Assembly (NCBI GenBank): GCA_023252115.1
Contig: JAHEXM010000142.1
Location: 1-5,559 of the forward strand
Reading direction: 5' to 3'
DNA from: Micrococcales bacterium
GTDB lineage: Bacteria; Actinomycetota; Actinomycetes; S36-B12; UBA10799
DNA: 5,559 bases
The notes under the pieces were generated by a model. That model saw nothing but the letters and a program-made list of their open reading frames with translations. It was not told the origin of the DNA and did not search any database. This document shows positions 1 through 5,559 of the stretch, in pieces. How positions within the stretch are numbered: the stretch's first letter is position 1; the number at the start of each line of letters is the position of its first letter. A program made the translations under genes and the position numbers.

Positions 1-64
1 TCGTGAACAGAATCTTCTTTCGCAGGTCAGGCGTACGAAACGCCGATGCGAAGCCGCGTAGCAC
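1..64 (-). CDS. secY: Protein translocase subunit SecY, N-terminal fragment (runs off the left edge)
   Basis: Only the first 21 codons are present. Reading from a GTG at 62-64 gives (M)LRGFASAFRTPDLRKKILF followed by T. This matches the cytosolic N-terminus of SecY, in which a short amphipathic stretch ends in a TPDLRKK-type motif just before the first membrane helix. SecY is the pore of the SecYEG channel in the cytoplasmic membrane and passes unfolded preproteins and membrane proteins from the ribosome or SecA. The start lies 7 nt after the rplO stop. A GAGGT at 76-80 (sense strand) is 11 nt upstream, a rather long but usable spacing, and no ATG in this frame competes. Position directly after rplO is the standard spc-operon order. 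The call rests on the peptide match plus synteny; everything beyond residue 21 is outside the window. Confidence 0.93.
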   Translation of the reverse strand, partial: MLRGFASAFRTPDLRKKILFT

Positions 65-71
65 GGTTCGG

Positions 72-515
72 TCAGACCTCGATTGCTGAGCCGCCAGCAG
101 CGGTCAGCTTGGCCTTGGCAGTATCAGAGAACGCGTTGACGCTCACTTGAAGTGCCACTGACACATCGCCTGTTCCAAGGATCTTGACTGGCTTGCCCTT
201 GCGAACAGCCCCGTTATTCACCAAGTCTTCGATCGATACCGCGCCGCCCTTGGGGAACAACTTCTGAAGTTGGGTCAAGTTCACGACCTGGAACGCAACT
301 TTGTTGTTGTTCGTGAAGCCCTTGAGCTTGGGAAGCCGCATGTGTAGCGGCATCTGTCCACCCTCAAAGCCTGCGCGAACTGTGTTGCGGGCCTTGGTTC
401 CCTTGGTACCGCGACCGGCAGTCTTGCCTCGGGTGCCACCTTCACCACGACCAACTCGGGTCTTGGCAGTCTTGGCTCCTGGCGCTGGGCGCAAATGATG
501 AACCTTGAGCGTCAT
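72..515 (-). CDS. rplO: 50S ribosomal protein L15
   Basis: The product has 147 residues, normal for bacterial L15 (about 144-150). The N-terminal third is the Gly/Arg/Lys-rich unstructured arm ([20 protein letters not shown], about residues 21-40) that threads into 23S rRNA, followed by the conserved [19 protein letters not shown] block near residues 49-67. The C-terminal globular domain carries the L15 signature region [21 protein letters not shown] and ends in a GGSAIEV strand. L15 is a late-assembly protein of the large subunit. The ATG overlaps the rpmD stop in an ATGA arrangement. A perfect GGAGG (526-530, sense strand) sits 10 nt upstream inside rpmD, so the start is well supported. The protein is followed 7 nt later by secY. 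Nothing is unusual in length or motif content. Confidence 0.98.
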   Translation of the reverse strand: MTLKVHHLRPAPGAKTAKTRVGRGEGGTRGKTAGRGTKGTKARNTVRAGFEGGQMPLHMRLPKLKGFTNNNKVAFQVVNLTQLQKLFPKGGAVSIEDLVNNGAVRKGKPVKILGTGDVSVALQVSVNAFSDTAKAKLTAAGGSAIEV

Positions 516-706
516 GATCCTTTGACCTCCTCGAACGTGATCAGGTGCGTAACGGTGCGAAGCATTCCGCGGACTTCGGGACGATCCTCGCGGATAGCCG
601 TGTCGCCCACGCGACGAAGTCCGAGGGTACGCAACGTAGCGCGTTGTGACTCGGTACCGCCGATGCCGGAGCGAATTTGGACAACCTTGATCTGTTGGTC
701 AGCCAT
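512..706 (-). CDS. rpmD: 50S ribosomal protein L30
   Basis: This small gene encodes 64 residues, the usual L30 size (about 58-65). The start [17 protein letters not shown] and the following [25 protein letters not shown] are the family core: the first beta strand, then the LGLR.....V..D.P.VRGM helix/strand block that contacts 23S rRNA. The frame stays open upstream into rpsE to about position 898, but that extension is an out-of-frame shadow of S5. The ATG at 704-706 fits the family N-terminus exactly and overlaps the rpsE stop by one base (TAATG). A weak purine-rich GGGG lies upstream inside rpsE, so initiation probably depends on coupling to rpsE termination. It overlaps rplO downstream by 4 nt. 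L30 is absent in some bacteria but normal in actinobacteria. Confidence 0.97.
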   Translation of the reverse strand: MADQQIKVVQIRSGIGGTESQRATLRTLGLRRVGDTAIREDRPEVRGMLRTVTHLITFEEVKGS

Positions 707-1272
707 TACGACCCCAACCCTGCTGCCTGAGCGCGCAATAGCGCCGCCGGGGCGACATCTTCCAACGGCAATCCACGGCGGGCTGCAACTTGCTCTGGAC
801 GCTCGAGACCTTTGAGTGCGGCAACGGTTGCATGGACGATATTGATCGCGTTGTCCGAACCGAGGGACTTGCTGAGTACATCGTGAATTCCGGCGCATTC
901 AAGCACCGCGCGGACTGGTCCCCCAGCGATAACACCAGTACCAGGTGAAGCCGGACGCAGCAATACAACGCCAGCGGCGGCCTCTCCCGTGATTGGGTGC
1001 GGGATCGTGCCCTGGATGCGCGGCACAGCAAACATGCTCTTCTTGGCTTCTTCGACGCCCTTGGCGATTGCTGCCGGAACTTCCTTCGCCTTGCCGTATC
1101 CGACGCCAACCTTGCCGTCGCCATCTCCCACCACGACAAGCGCGGTGAAGCTGAAGCGGCGACCACCCTTGACGACCTTTGCGACGCGGTTAATCGCCAC
1201 AACTCGCTCAAGGAAGTTGCTTTTTTCAGCGCCGCCCCGACCTGAGGGGCGCTCTCGGCGCTGTGCTGCCAT
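706..1272 (-). CDS. rpsE: 30S ribosomal protein S5
   Basis: The product has 188 residues with both S5 domains. The N-terminal double-stranded-RNA-binding-like domain contains [50 protein letters not shown] (residues about 20-69). This includes the KGGRRFSF loop (35-42), where substitutions in E. coli S5 give spectinomycin resistance; the loop here looks wild type. The C-terminal domain holds the [36 protein letters not shown] block. S5 lies at the mRNA entry side of the 30S subunit and contributes to decoding accuracy. The first 19 residues are a basic, Gly/Arg-rich arm, as is common. The ATG at 1270-1272 follows a 47-nt gap after rplR with two tandem AAGAAGG motifs, and the stop overlaps rpmD by one base. 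Length and motifs are normal. Confidence 0.98.
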   Translation of the reverse strand: MAAQRRERPSGRGGAEKSNFLERVVAINRVAKVVKGGRRFSFTALVVVGDGDGKVGVGYGKAKEVPAAIAKGVEEAKKSMFAVPRIQGTIPHPITGEAAAGVVLLRPASPGTGVIAGGPVRAVLECAGIHDVLSKSLGSDNAINIVHATVAALKGLERPEQVAARRGLPLEDVAPAALLRAQAAGLGS

Positions 1273-1290
1273 GTGTCCTTCTTCCTTCTT
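1273..1290 (-). promoter_or_regulatory. Duplicated Shine-Dalgarno-like tract before rpsE
   Basis: On the sense strand the rpsE leader ends in two adjacent copies of AAGAAGG (1284-1290 and 1277-1283), then ACAC and the ATG. The proximal AGGA ends only 3 nt from the ATG, closer than usual; the distal AGGA ends 10 nt from it, slightly far. Either could pair with the 3' end of 16S rRNA. The 47-nt gap holds no obvious hairpin and is purine-rich near the gene. Ribosome-binding function is inferred from sequence only. Confidence 0.6.
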
Positions 1291-1319
1291 CTTTGTCGTA
1301 AGTCTGTGTTCGGGGCTAG

Positions 1320-1697
1320 CTAAAAGGTCAATCCGCTTTCGCGAGCTGCGTCGGCAACTGCTGCAACACGACCGTGGTAACGGTATCCGCCACGATCAAA
1401 GACAACAGCTTCGACTCCGGCGCCCTTCGCACGCGTGGCCACGAGTTCGCCAACCTTGCGCGCCTGCGCGGTCTTGTCGCCGCTGCCTCGAACATCGGAT
1501 TCCATCGTGGACGCCGCAGCTATGGTCTTGCCGGCGGTGTCATCGATGATCTGGGCCTCGACGTGCTTGGCTGAACGAAACACCACCAAACGCGGTCGAA
1601 CTGAAGAACCCGACACGTGCTTGCGCACGCGTGCGTGGCGGCGTGTGCGGCCAGTTGCCCGCTTGTTGCCTGAGCCAATTTTGGCACTGATGGACAT
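1320..1697 (-). CDS. rplR: 50S ribosomal protein L18
   Basis: The 125-residue product has the expected L18 layout. A basic N-terminal arm ([20 protein letters not shown], about residues 14-33) is followed by the globular RNA-binding domain starting [20 protein letters not shown] and ending [24 protein letters not shown]. The terminal FDRGGY.YHGRV.A.AD.ARE.GL motif is diagnostic of bacterial L18. L18 binds 5S rRNA together with L5 and helps seat it in the central protuberance of the 50S subunit. The ATG at 1695-1697 is two bases after the rplF stop. Only a distant AAAGG is visible upstream, so re-initiation by ribosomes finishing rplF is likely. A 47-nt gap separates it from rpsE. Nothing is odd in the sequence. 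Confidence 0.98.
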   Translation of the reverse strand: MSISAKIGSGNKRATGRTRRHARVRKHVSGSSVRPRLVVFRSAKHVEAQIIDDTAGKTIAAASTMESDVRGSGDKTAQARKVGELVATRAKGAGVEAVVFDRGGYRYHGRVAAVADAARESGLTF

Positions 1698-1699
1698 GG

Positions 1700-2239
1700 C
1701 TACTTGCCTGCCTTTCCGGCCTTGCGGCGAATTACTTCGCCTTCGTAGCGAACACCCTTGCCCTTGTACGGGTCTGGCTTGCGGAGCTTGCGAATGTTGG
1801 CCGCAACCTCGCCGACCTTTTGCTTGTCGATGCCTTCGACGTGGAACTTGGTGGGAGTCTCAACTGCAAACTTGATTCCTTCGGGAGCATCAACCTGAAT
1901 CGGGTGACTGAACCCGAGTTGAAGTTCCAAGCCAGCTCCCTTGGCGGCAACGCGATAACCAGTACCCGAAACCTCAAGGGTCTTCTTGAAACCATCCGTT
2001 ACGCCGATGACCATGTTGGCCACGAGTGTGCGAGATAACCCGTGCAATGCCTTGCTGCGGCGCTCATCATTGGGGCGCTCGACAACCAGGTCGCTGTCGT
2101 CACCAGTTTTGATGGTGATTGGCTCGGCGAGCGTCAAGGTCAGATTACCTTTGGGACCCGACACGGTGACGTCACTGCCAGCCAGATCAACTTTGACGCC
2201 GGTCGGAACTTTGATCGGCATACGTCCAATACGTGACAT
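1700..2239 (-). CDS. rplF: 50S ribosomal protein L6
   Basis: The product has 179 residues, the standard bacterial L6 length, and consists of two tandem alpha/beta domains of the same fold. It opens [19 protein letters not shown] and contains the interdomain block [34 protein letters not shown]. Near the C-terminus is the rRNA-contact signature [12 protein letters not shown] (about residues 157-168) and a basic RRKAGKAGK tail. L6 binds 23S rRNA near the sarcin-ricin loop, close to the GTPase-associated region. The ATG at 2237-2239 lies 6 nt after the rpsH stop. There is no strong Shine-Dalgarno, only a GGTGAT that overlaps the rpsH stop, suggesting coupled translation. It is followed two bases later by rplR. 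Length, start and motifs all agree with the family. Confidence 0.98.
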   Translation of the reverse strand: MSRIGRMPIKVPTGVKVDLAGSDVTVSGPKGNLTLTLAEPITIKTGDDSDLVVERPNDERRSKALHGLSRTLVANMVIGVTDGFKKTLEVSGTGYRVAAKGAGLELQLGFSHPIQVDAPEGIKFAVETPTKFHVEGIDKQKVGEVAANIRKLRKPDPYKGKGVRYEGEVIRRKAGKAGK

Positions 2240-2245
2240 GTCAGA

Positions 2246-2644
2246 TCACCACACGTAGGCGAGGACTTCCCCACCTACGCCCTTCTTTGCCGCTTGCTGG
2301 CTTGTCAGTAACCCTGACGAAGTCGAGATGATGGCGATGCCAAGTCCACCAAGAACCTTTGGCATTGCAGTGCTTTTTGCGTACACGCGAAGTCCTGGTT
2401 TGCTCACCCGACGAAGTCCGGCGATCGAACGCTCGCGGTTAGGTCCGTACTTGAGCTCGACGATGAGCGTGCGTCCAACGACGGCTTCCTCAACGCGCGA
2501 ACCAGCTATGTACCCCTGCTGCTTAAGGATGTTTGCAACACCCTCTTTGAGCTTGGAGTAAGGCATGGCCACTTCGTCGTGGTGTGCCGAACTTCCGTTG
2601 CGCAGACGAGTCAGCATGTCTGCAATCGGGTCGGTCATTGTCAT
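2246..2644 (-). CDS. rpsH: 30S ribosomal protein S8
   Basis: The product has 132 residues, typical of S8. The N-terminus [17 protein letters not shown] is the classic start. The C-terminal half has the S8 signature [17 protein letters not shown] (residues about 102-118), which lies in the domain binding helix 21 of 16S rRNA, and ends [12 protein letters not shown]8 is a primary binder that organises the central domain of the 30S subunit. In E. coli it also represses spc-operon translation by binding mRNA near rplE; whether that holds here is unknown. The ATG at 2642-2644 is preferred over the in-frame ATG two codons later because MTMTDPI is the common actinobacterial form. No good Shine-Dalgarno is close by. 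A 61-nt gap upstream, the largest here, contains a possible hairpin and a 5-codon mini-ORF ending on this start. Confidence 0.98.
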   Translation of the reverse strand: MTMTDPIADMLTRLRNGSSAHHDEVAMPYSKLKEGVANILKQQGYIAGSRVEEAVVGRTLIVELKYGPNRERSIAGLRRVSKPGLRVYAKSTAMPKVLGGLGIAIISTSSGLLTSQQAAKKGVGGEVLAYVW

Positions 2645-2705
2645 TGCGAGCTATCCATTCTCGTTGTGGTTTCCTTTCGGACCTTCAACGCGGTTGACGT
2701 TGGTA
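2645..2705 (-). promoter_or_regulatory. rpsZ-rpsH intergenic leader with possible alternative hairpins
   Basis: This 61-nt spacer is the longest non-coding gap in the window. On the mRNA, UCAAC-CGC-GUUGA can form a 5-bp hairpin (2685-2697). The 3' arm can instead pair as CGUUG (2686-2690) with CAACG (2662-2666), enclosing a smaller GGU/ACC plus CC/GG stem capped by GAAA (2668-2683). The two folds share bases and exclude each other. The AAAGGA of the leader falls inside the second fold. There is no U-tract, so a terminator is unlikely. A regulatory role is inference from hand-drawn pairing only; the short stems could be chance. Confidence 0.3.
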
Positions 2706-2891
2706 TTACCAGGAGGACTTAGTGACGCCGGGCAGTTCGCCGCGGTGAGCCATTTCGCGCAAGCAGATGCGGCAGAGGCCGAACTTGCGATACACCGCGT
2801 GCGGACGTCCGCATCGGGTACAACGAGTGTAGGCGCGCACCGCAAATTTCGGCTTGCGGTTTGCCTTCTGCTTAAGAGCGGTCTTCGCCAT
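2706..2891 (-). CDS. rpsZ: 30S ribosomal protein S14, type Z (zinc-binding)
   Basis: The product has 61 residues, the size of the short zinc-ribbon S14 rather than the roughly 100-residue cysteine-free form. The zinc ligands are C24, C27, C40 and C43 (CTRC and CRIC). Around them are the conserved [33 protein letters not shown] residues, with the family-typical C-terminal KSSW. S14 sits in the head of the 30S subunit and is added late in assembly. The ATG at 2889-2891 overlaps the rplE stop by one base (TGATG), and an AAGGAG (2897-2902) is placed 5 nt upstream, so the start is secure. Many actinobacteria also keep a zinc-independent S14 elsewhere under Zur control; this window cannot show whether that is so here. 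Also named rpsN in some annotations. Confidence 0.98.
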   Translation of the reverse strand: MAKTALKQKANRKPKFAVRAYTRCTRCGRPHAVYRKFGLCRICLREMAHRGELPGVTKSSW

Positions 2892-3454
2892 CAGTTCTCC
2901 TTGAACGGGAAGCCGAGCGCCGTAAGGAGCGCGCGACCTTCCACGTTGTTCTTGGCGGTGGTCACCACAGTCACGTCCATTCCTCGAACGCGATCAATGG
3001 TGTCTTGGTTGATCTCGGGGAACATGGCCTGCTCGACCAACCCGAACGTGTAATTGCCGTTTCCGTCAAACTGACGCGGCGAGAGGCCACGAAAGTCACG
3101 AATACGTGGGAGTGCGACTGAAAGCGTGCGGTCGAGGAACTCCCACATGCGGTCGCCACGAAGTGTGCTGTGCGCGCCGATCGGCTGGCCTTCACGCAGT
3201 TTGAACTGTGCGATCGACTTGCGAGCCTTGGTCACGGTCGGCTTCTGCCCAGTGATGGTTGCCAAGTCACGAATGGCACCGTCAATCAGCTTAGAGTCAC
3301 GCGCGGCTTCGCCAACACCCATATTCACGACGATCTTGACTAGGCTTGGCACCTCCATCGGGTTACTCAAGCCGAGTTCCGTCTGAAGCTGGCCACGAAG
3401 TTCGTCGTTGTAGCGCTGCTTGAGGCGCGGCATCGTTGCCGTATCAGTACTCAT
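2891..3454 (-). CDS. rplE: 50S ribosomal protein L5
   Basis: The product has 187 residues, slightly longer than the 179 of E. coli because of an N-terminal MSTDTAT extension common in actinobacteria. Conserved blocks are [49 protein letters not shown], and the highly conserved [25 protein letters not shown] with FPEI. It ends [29 protein letters not shown]5 binds 5S rRNA with L18 and contacts the P-site tRNA and S13 across the subunit bridge in the central protuberance. The ATG at 3452-3454 overlaps the rplX stop by one base, with AAGGA (3461-3465) six bases upstream. This supports it over the internal ATG seven codons later (MPRLKQRY). Its stop overlaps the rpsZ start. Confidence 0.98.
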   Translation of the reverse strand: MSTDTATMPRLKQRYNDELRGQLQTELGLSNPMEVPSLVKIVVNMGVGEAARDSKLIDGAIRDLATITGQKPTVTKARKSIAQFKLREGQPIGAHSTLRGDRMWEFLDRTLSVALPRIRDFRGLSPRQFDGNGNYTFGLVEQAMFPEINQDTIDRVRGMDVTVVTTAKNNVEGRALLTALGFPFKEN

Positions 3455-3843
3455 CAGATGTCCTTGCCGTTTCGTACCGCAACGCGCACTCCGCGAGTTC
3501 CGGTGTAGGTACTGCCGTCTGCGCGACGCTTGTCAGAGTCTTCGCGGCGCTTGCCAACACGAGACGCCTTGCCGTCGCTGTCCAAGACCATGACGTTCGA
3601 GACGTGAATGGATGCTTCTTGAACGATGATTCCGCCGGTCTTGTTGCCCGCGTTGCCCTGACCTTGTTTCGTGTGCCGCTTGACGCGGTTGACGCCCTCA
3701 ACAATGACGCGGCGTGCCTCAGGAAGGGTCTTGATGACCTTCCCCTTGGTGCCTTTGTCCTTGCCCGAGATCACCAAGACCGTGTCGCCCTTGCGAACGT
3801 GAAGCTTGATCGAGAGGTCACGTGCTGTTGCTTTCTTCGCCAT
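3454..3843 (-). CDS. rplX: 50S ribosomal protein L24
   Basis: The product has 129 residues, longer than the usual 100-110. The KOW motif lies around residues 15-45 ([21 protein letters not shown]), followed by [32 protein letters not shown] and a C-terminal RNGKDI. L24 binds the 5' domain of 23S rRNA, helps initiate 50S assembly and lies by the exit tunnel. The extra length comes from an N-terminal [11 protein letters not shown] stretch and a hydrophilic insertion at about 98-118, where most homologues have a short G.R-type turn. The ATG at 3841-3843 is chosen over the GTG one codon upstream because it is 7 nt from a perfect GGAGG (3851-3855) and forms the same TGATG overlap seen at neighbouring junctions. 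The GTG would place that spacing at only 4 nt. Confidence 0.96.
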   Translation of the reverse strand: MAKKATARDLSIKLHVRKGDTVLVISGKDKGTKGKVIKTLPEARRVIVEGVNRVKRHTKQGQGNAGNKTGGIIVQEASIHVSNVMVLDSDGKASRVGKRREDSDKRRADGSTYTGTRGVRVAVRNGKDI

Positions 3844-4211
3844 CACACAACCTCCGGCGCTAGCGAAATAATCTTCATGAACTTCTTTTCGCGAAGTTCG
3901 CGACCCACAGGTCCGAAGATGCGGGTTCCGCGTGGCTCGCCGTCTGCCTTGAGCACGACCGCCGCGTTTTCGTCGAAGCGAATGTACGAGCCATCAACTC
4001 GGCGGCGCTCTTTCTTTGTGCGCACGATGACAGCCTTAACGACCTCGCCCTTTTTAACGTTTCCGCCAGGAATTGCATCCTTAACGGTTGCAACAATGAC
4101 GTCGCCGATTCCGGCGTACCTGCGACCTGACCCACCGAGAACACGGATGCACAAGAGTTCCTTGGCACCCGTGTTGTCGGCAACGCGAAGTCGCGACTCC
4201 TGCTGAATCAT
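3843..4211 (-). CDS. rplN: 50S ribosomal protein L14
   Basis: The product has 122 residues, exactly the common bacterial length. It starts [28 protein letters not shown], which is the invariant L14 opening, and contains the signature [28 protein letters not shown] (residues 60-87) and [28 protein letters not shown] at the C-terminus. L14 is a beta-barrel protein at the 30S/50S interface forming an intersubunit bridge with 16S rRNA helix 14. It is also the docking site of the silencing factor RsfS. The frame is open 11 codons further upstream, but that would run into rpsQ and lacks homology. The ATG at 4209-4211 overlaps the rpsQ stop (ATGA) and has GGAGA (4219-4223) 7 nt upstream. In E. coli this gene begins a separate spc operon; here it directly continues the S10 block. 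Confidence 0.98.
   Translation of the reverse strand: MIQQESRLRVADNTGAKELLCIRVLGGSGRRYAGIGDVIVATVKDAIPGGNVKKGEVVKAVIVRTKKERRRVDGSYIRFDENAAVVLKADGEPRGTRIFGPVGRELREKKFMKIISLAPEVV
3851..3855 (-). promoter_or_regulatory. Shine-Dalgarno that decides the rplX start
   Basis: The sense strand reads GGAGG here, inside the 3' end of rplN. It lies 7 nt upstream of the ATG at 3841-3843 but only 4 nt from the overlapping GTG at 3844-3846, favouring the ATG. Confidence 0.75.
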
Positions 4212-4495
4212 TTCGCTTTCTCCAAGATTTCCACGACGCGCCAACGCTTGGTTGCCGACAGCGGACGTGTTTCCATCAGCAGCACGCGGTCGCCCTTGCC
4301 ACAGTCGTTCTTTTCGTCATGTGCTTTCAAACGGCTCGTACGGCGAACCACCTTGCCGTACAAGGCGTGCTTGAAACGGTCTTCGACCGCAACCACGACG
4401 GTCTTATCCATCTTGTCGCTGACGACCAGGCCCTCACGGACCTTGCGGAAGCCGCGATCAAGTTCCGTCTTCTTCGCTTGCGCTGACTCGCTCAC
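4208..4495 (-). CDS. rpsQ: 30S ribosomal protein S17
   Basis: The product has 95 residues with the OB-fold core of bacterial S17. Visible blocks are [42 protein letters not shown] and [27 protein letters not shown]; the GD.V...E.RPLS..K.W.V.EI run is the family signature. S17 is a primary binder of 16S rRNA at the junction of the 5' and central domains. The first 16 or so residues ([17 protein letters not shown]) are a hydrophilic extension typical of actinobacteria. The start is a GTG at 4493-4495 that overlaps the rpmC stop by 4 nt (GTGA), with a GAGGGGG run close upstream. An in-frame ATG only appears inside the conserved domain, so GTG is required. The stop overlaps rplN (ATGA), which leaves no intergenic space at the classical S10/spc boundary. 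Confidence 0.97.
   Translation of the reverse strand: MSESAQAKKTELDRGFRKVREGLVVSDKMDKTVVVAVEDRFKHALYGKVVRRTSRLKAHDEKNDCGKGDRVLLMETRPLSATKRWRVVEILEKAK
4219..4223 (-). promoter_or_regulatory. Shine-Dalgarno that decides the rplN start
   Basis: The sense strand reads GGAGA, 7 nt before the ATG at 4209-4211 and inside the last codons of rpsQ. It supports the 122-residue L14 over the longer open frame beginning at 4244. Confidence 0.75.
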
Positions 4496-4740
4496 GCTGC
4501 CCCCTCGTTACCGGTTTCGTCTTCGTCAACCGGTGTAATGCCGAGCTCGCGCTCACGCATGATCGTGTAGACCCGCGCTATTTCGCGGCGAACCGCACGC
4601 AGTCGGCCATGGCTTTCCAGCTGCCCGGTGGCTGCCTGAAAACGTAGGTTGAATAGTTCTTCTTTGGCTTCGGTGAGCTTCGTGACGAGTGCCTCGTCGT
4701 CCATTCCCCGCAACTCTGTTGTCGCAGTCAACGCGGCCAT
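4492..4740 (-). CDS. rpmC: 50S ribosomal protein L29
   Basis: The product has 82 residues, longer than the minimal 60-70 because of an N-terminal [13 protein letters not shown] segment and an acidic C-terminal tail ([14 protein letters not shown], 69-82). The core is the two-helix L29 hairpin: [30 protein letters not shown], then [22 protein letters not shown]. The NLRFQ.A.GQL and R.VRR.IAR..T..RERE runs are characteristic. L29 sits with L23 at the polypeptide exit of the tunnel, where trigger factor and SRP dock. The ATG at 4738-4740 overlaps the rplP stop by one base (TAATG). Only a weak GGTGAAG precedes it. A start at the internal ATG (M13) would fit the minimal family but would lose the coupling overlap and the residues usual in actinobacterial L29. 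Confidence 0.96.
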   Translation of the reverse strand: MAALTATTELRGMDDEALVTKLTEAKEELFNLRFQAATGQLESHGRLRAVRREIARVYTIMRERELGITPVDEDETGNEGAA

Positions 4741-5159
4741 TAGTCTTCACCCACTTCGCGCCGAACAATGCGGCATTTCATTGGCAGCTTGTGCATCGCA
4801 CGTGTGAGTGCTTCCTTCGCTGCCTTCTCGTCCGGGTAAGTCAGTTCAAACATGATTCGGCCCGGCTTGACGTTGGCGACCCACCACTCAGGCGAGCCTT
4901 TACCCGAACCCATTCGAGTTTCAGCTGGCTTCTTGGTGATCGGTCGATCTGGATAAATCGTGATCCACACCTTGCCACCACGCTTGACGTGACGGGTGAT
5001 AGCAATACGCGCAGCTTCAATCTGGCGGTTGGTGACATATGCAGGCTCTAGTGCTTGCAGTCCCCAGTCACCAAAGTTGACTGCTGTGCCCCCCTTTGCA
5101 GCTCCCGAGTGACCCGGGTGGTGCTGCTTGCGGTGCTTTACTTTGCGCGGAATAAGCAT
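4740..5159 (-). CDS. rplP: 50S ribosomal protein L16
   Basis: The product has 139 residues, standard for L16. The start [15 protein letters not shown] is followed by [78 protein letters not shown]. The RMGSGKG loop (residues 82-88) is the family signature and reaches toward the peptidyl-transferase centre and A-site tRNA elbow. L16 is a late-assembling protein needed for a functional 50S centre. The ATG at 5157-5159 lies two bases after the rpsC stop, with a strong GAGGAG (5168-5173) 8 nt upstream. The stop overlaps rpmC by one base. No truncation or unusual residue is seen. Confidence 0.98.
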   Translation of the reverse strand: MLIPRKVKHRKQHHPGHSGAAKGGTAVNFGDWGLQALEPAYVTNRQIEAARIAITRHVKRGGKVWITIYPDRPITKKPAETRMGSGKGSPEWWVANVKPGRIMFELTYPDEKAAKEALTRAMHKLPMKCRIVRREVGED

Positions 5160-5161
5160 GC

Positions 5162-5559
5162 TCAGCTCTCCTCTGCGTTCATGGGAGTTGCTGATGCTGC
5201 GGTCTCGGCCGATGCGTCGGGCTCAGCGTGGGCAGCAGGCGCGGCTTCGGCGGGTGCGGCTTCAGCCGCTGCCGCGGGAGCAGGAGCTTCTTCGGTCCGC
5301 GGTGGACGGGCCGATCCGCCCCGGCCTGCGTCGCGTCCGCCACCACGGTCATCGCGACGGTTACGCGGACCGCTACCTGGACGTGCCAGACGTGCGGCCT
5401 GCTGTGCTTCGCGTTCGGTGCGGTCCGTCGACACTTCGCCGTGGTAGATCCACACCTTGACGCAGATGCGACCAAATGTGGTGCGTGCTTCGTAAAAGCC
5501 GTAGTCGATGTCGGCACGCAGCGTGTGCAACGGAACGCGACCTTCGCGGTAGAACTCGG
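5162..5559 (-). CDS. rpsC: 30S ribosomal protein S3, C-terminal part (5' end beyond the right edge)
   Basis: The open frame enters from the right edge with no start; 131 C-terminal residues are visible. They begin [41 protein letters not shown], the conserved end of the second S3 domain, whose GRVPL.TLRA.ID......T..G..G.KVWI motif is diagnostic. S3 lies on the 30S head at the mRNA entry channel and contributes to helicase activity and start-codon fidelity. A leucine TTG at 5528-5530 could be mistaken for a start but is internal to this conserved block. After the folded part (visible residue about 43) comes an 88-residue tail: first basic, Arg/Gly-rich ([17 protein letters not shown]), then Ala/Pro/Glu-rich and acidic, ending NAEES. 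Such tails occur in high-GC actinobacteria. It is followed two bases later by rplP. Confidence 0.97.
   Translation of the reverse strand, partial: EFYREGRVPLHTLRADIDYGFYEARTTFGRICVKVWIYHGEVSTDRTEREAQQAARLARPGSGPRNRRDDRGGGRDAGRGGSARPPRTEEAPAPAAAAEAAPAEAAPAAHAEPDASAETAASATPMNAEES

Noticed and set aside
707..898. N-terminal extension of rpmD into rpsE
   Set aside because: The extra residues are rpsE read out of frame; L30 homology begins exactly at the ATG at 704-706, which overlaps the rpsE stop.
699..1211. Minus-strand 170-codon open frame overlapping rpsE in another frame
   Set aside because: Its Arg/Ser/Ala-rich translation is an out-of-frame reading of S5, whose own frame matches the family along its whole length.
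989..1549. Plus-strand open frame of 186 codons opposite rpsE and rplR
   Set aside because: It is the antisense shadow of two well-supported genes, spans their junction, and its low-complexity Arg/Ser/Pro content resembles no protein family.
2685..2697. Hairpin between rpsZ and rpsH as a Rho-independent terminator
   Set aside because: The stem has only 5 bp and no U-tract follows; the operon clearly continues into rpsH.
3436..4206. Open frame of 256 codons on the plus strand, opposite rplX and rplN
   Set aside because: It is antisense to two certain ribosomal genes, has no recognisable family, and has a composition explained by GC-biased codons on the opposite strand.
4212..4244. Upstream start giving an 11-residue longer L14
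   Set aside because: It lies within rpsQ, while MIQQESRL is the universal L14 N-terminus and has its own Shine-Dalgarno at 4219-4223.
5528..5530. TTG as a possible start of a short rpsC
   Set aside because: The conserved S3 sequence EFYREGRVP continues in frame upstream to the window edge, so the TTG is an internal leucine codon.

Overview
The window is an uninterrupted piece of the bacterial ribosomal-protein supercluster (S10 operon followed by spc operon). Every real gene lies on the minus strand, so transcription runs from high to low coordinates. In transcript order the genes are rpsC (3' part only), rplP, rpmC, rpsQ, rplN, rplX, rplE, rpsZ (S14 type Z), rpsH, rplF, rplR, rpsE, rpmD, rplO and the first 21 codons of secY. 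This is the canonical conserved order with no inserted, missing or broken gene.

The organism is most likely an actinobacterium (Actinomycetota) of moderate-to-high GC. The reasons are the actinobacterial style of L29, L24, L6 and S8, the short zinc-binding S14 in the spc position, the long Ala/Pro/Glu-rich tail on S3, and the SecY N-terminus (MLRGFASAFRTPDLRKKILF). Genus and family cannot be settled from this window alone.

Right part (4208-5559): the end of the S10 block, rpsC-rplP-rpmC-rpsQ. Middle (2706-4211): rplN-rplX-rplE-rpsZ, each start overlapping the previous stop by 1 or 4 nt. The S10/spc boundary (rpsQ-rplN) is a 4-nt ATGA overlap with no room for a promoter or terminator, so the two classical operons are joined here. 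Left part (1-2644): rpsH-rplF-rplR-rpsE-rpmD-rplO-secY. The only non-coding gaps of any size are 61 nt before rpsH and 47 nt before rpsE. No stretch over 300 bases lacks a gene, and I see no promoter, terminator, tRNA, mobile element or CRISPR array.

All products but one are structural parts of the 30S or 50S subunit. The last is the SecY channel, which receives nascent chains from the ribosome. Tight packing and overlapping stop/start codons suggest translational coupling that keeps the proteins near equal stoichiometry. I do not see a novel system here. The points worth a second look are small: a possible alternative RNA fold and a 5-codon mini-ORF just before rpsH, and lineage-specific tails or insertions in S3, L24 and L29.
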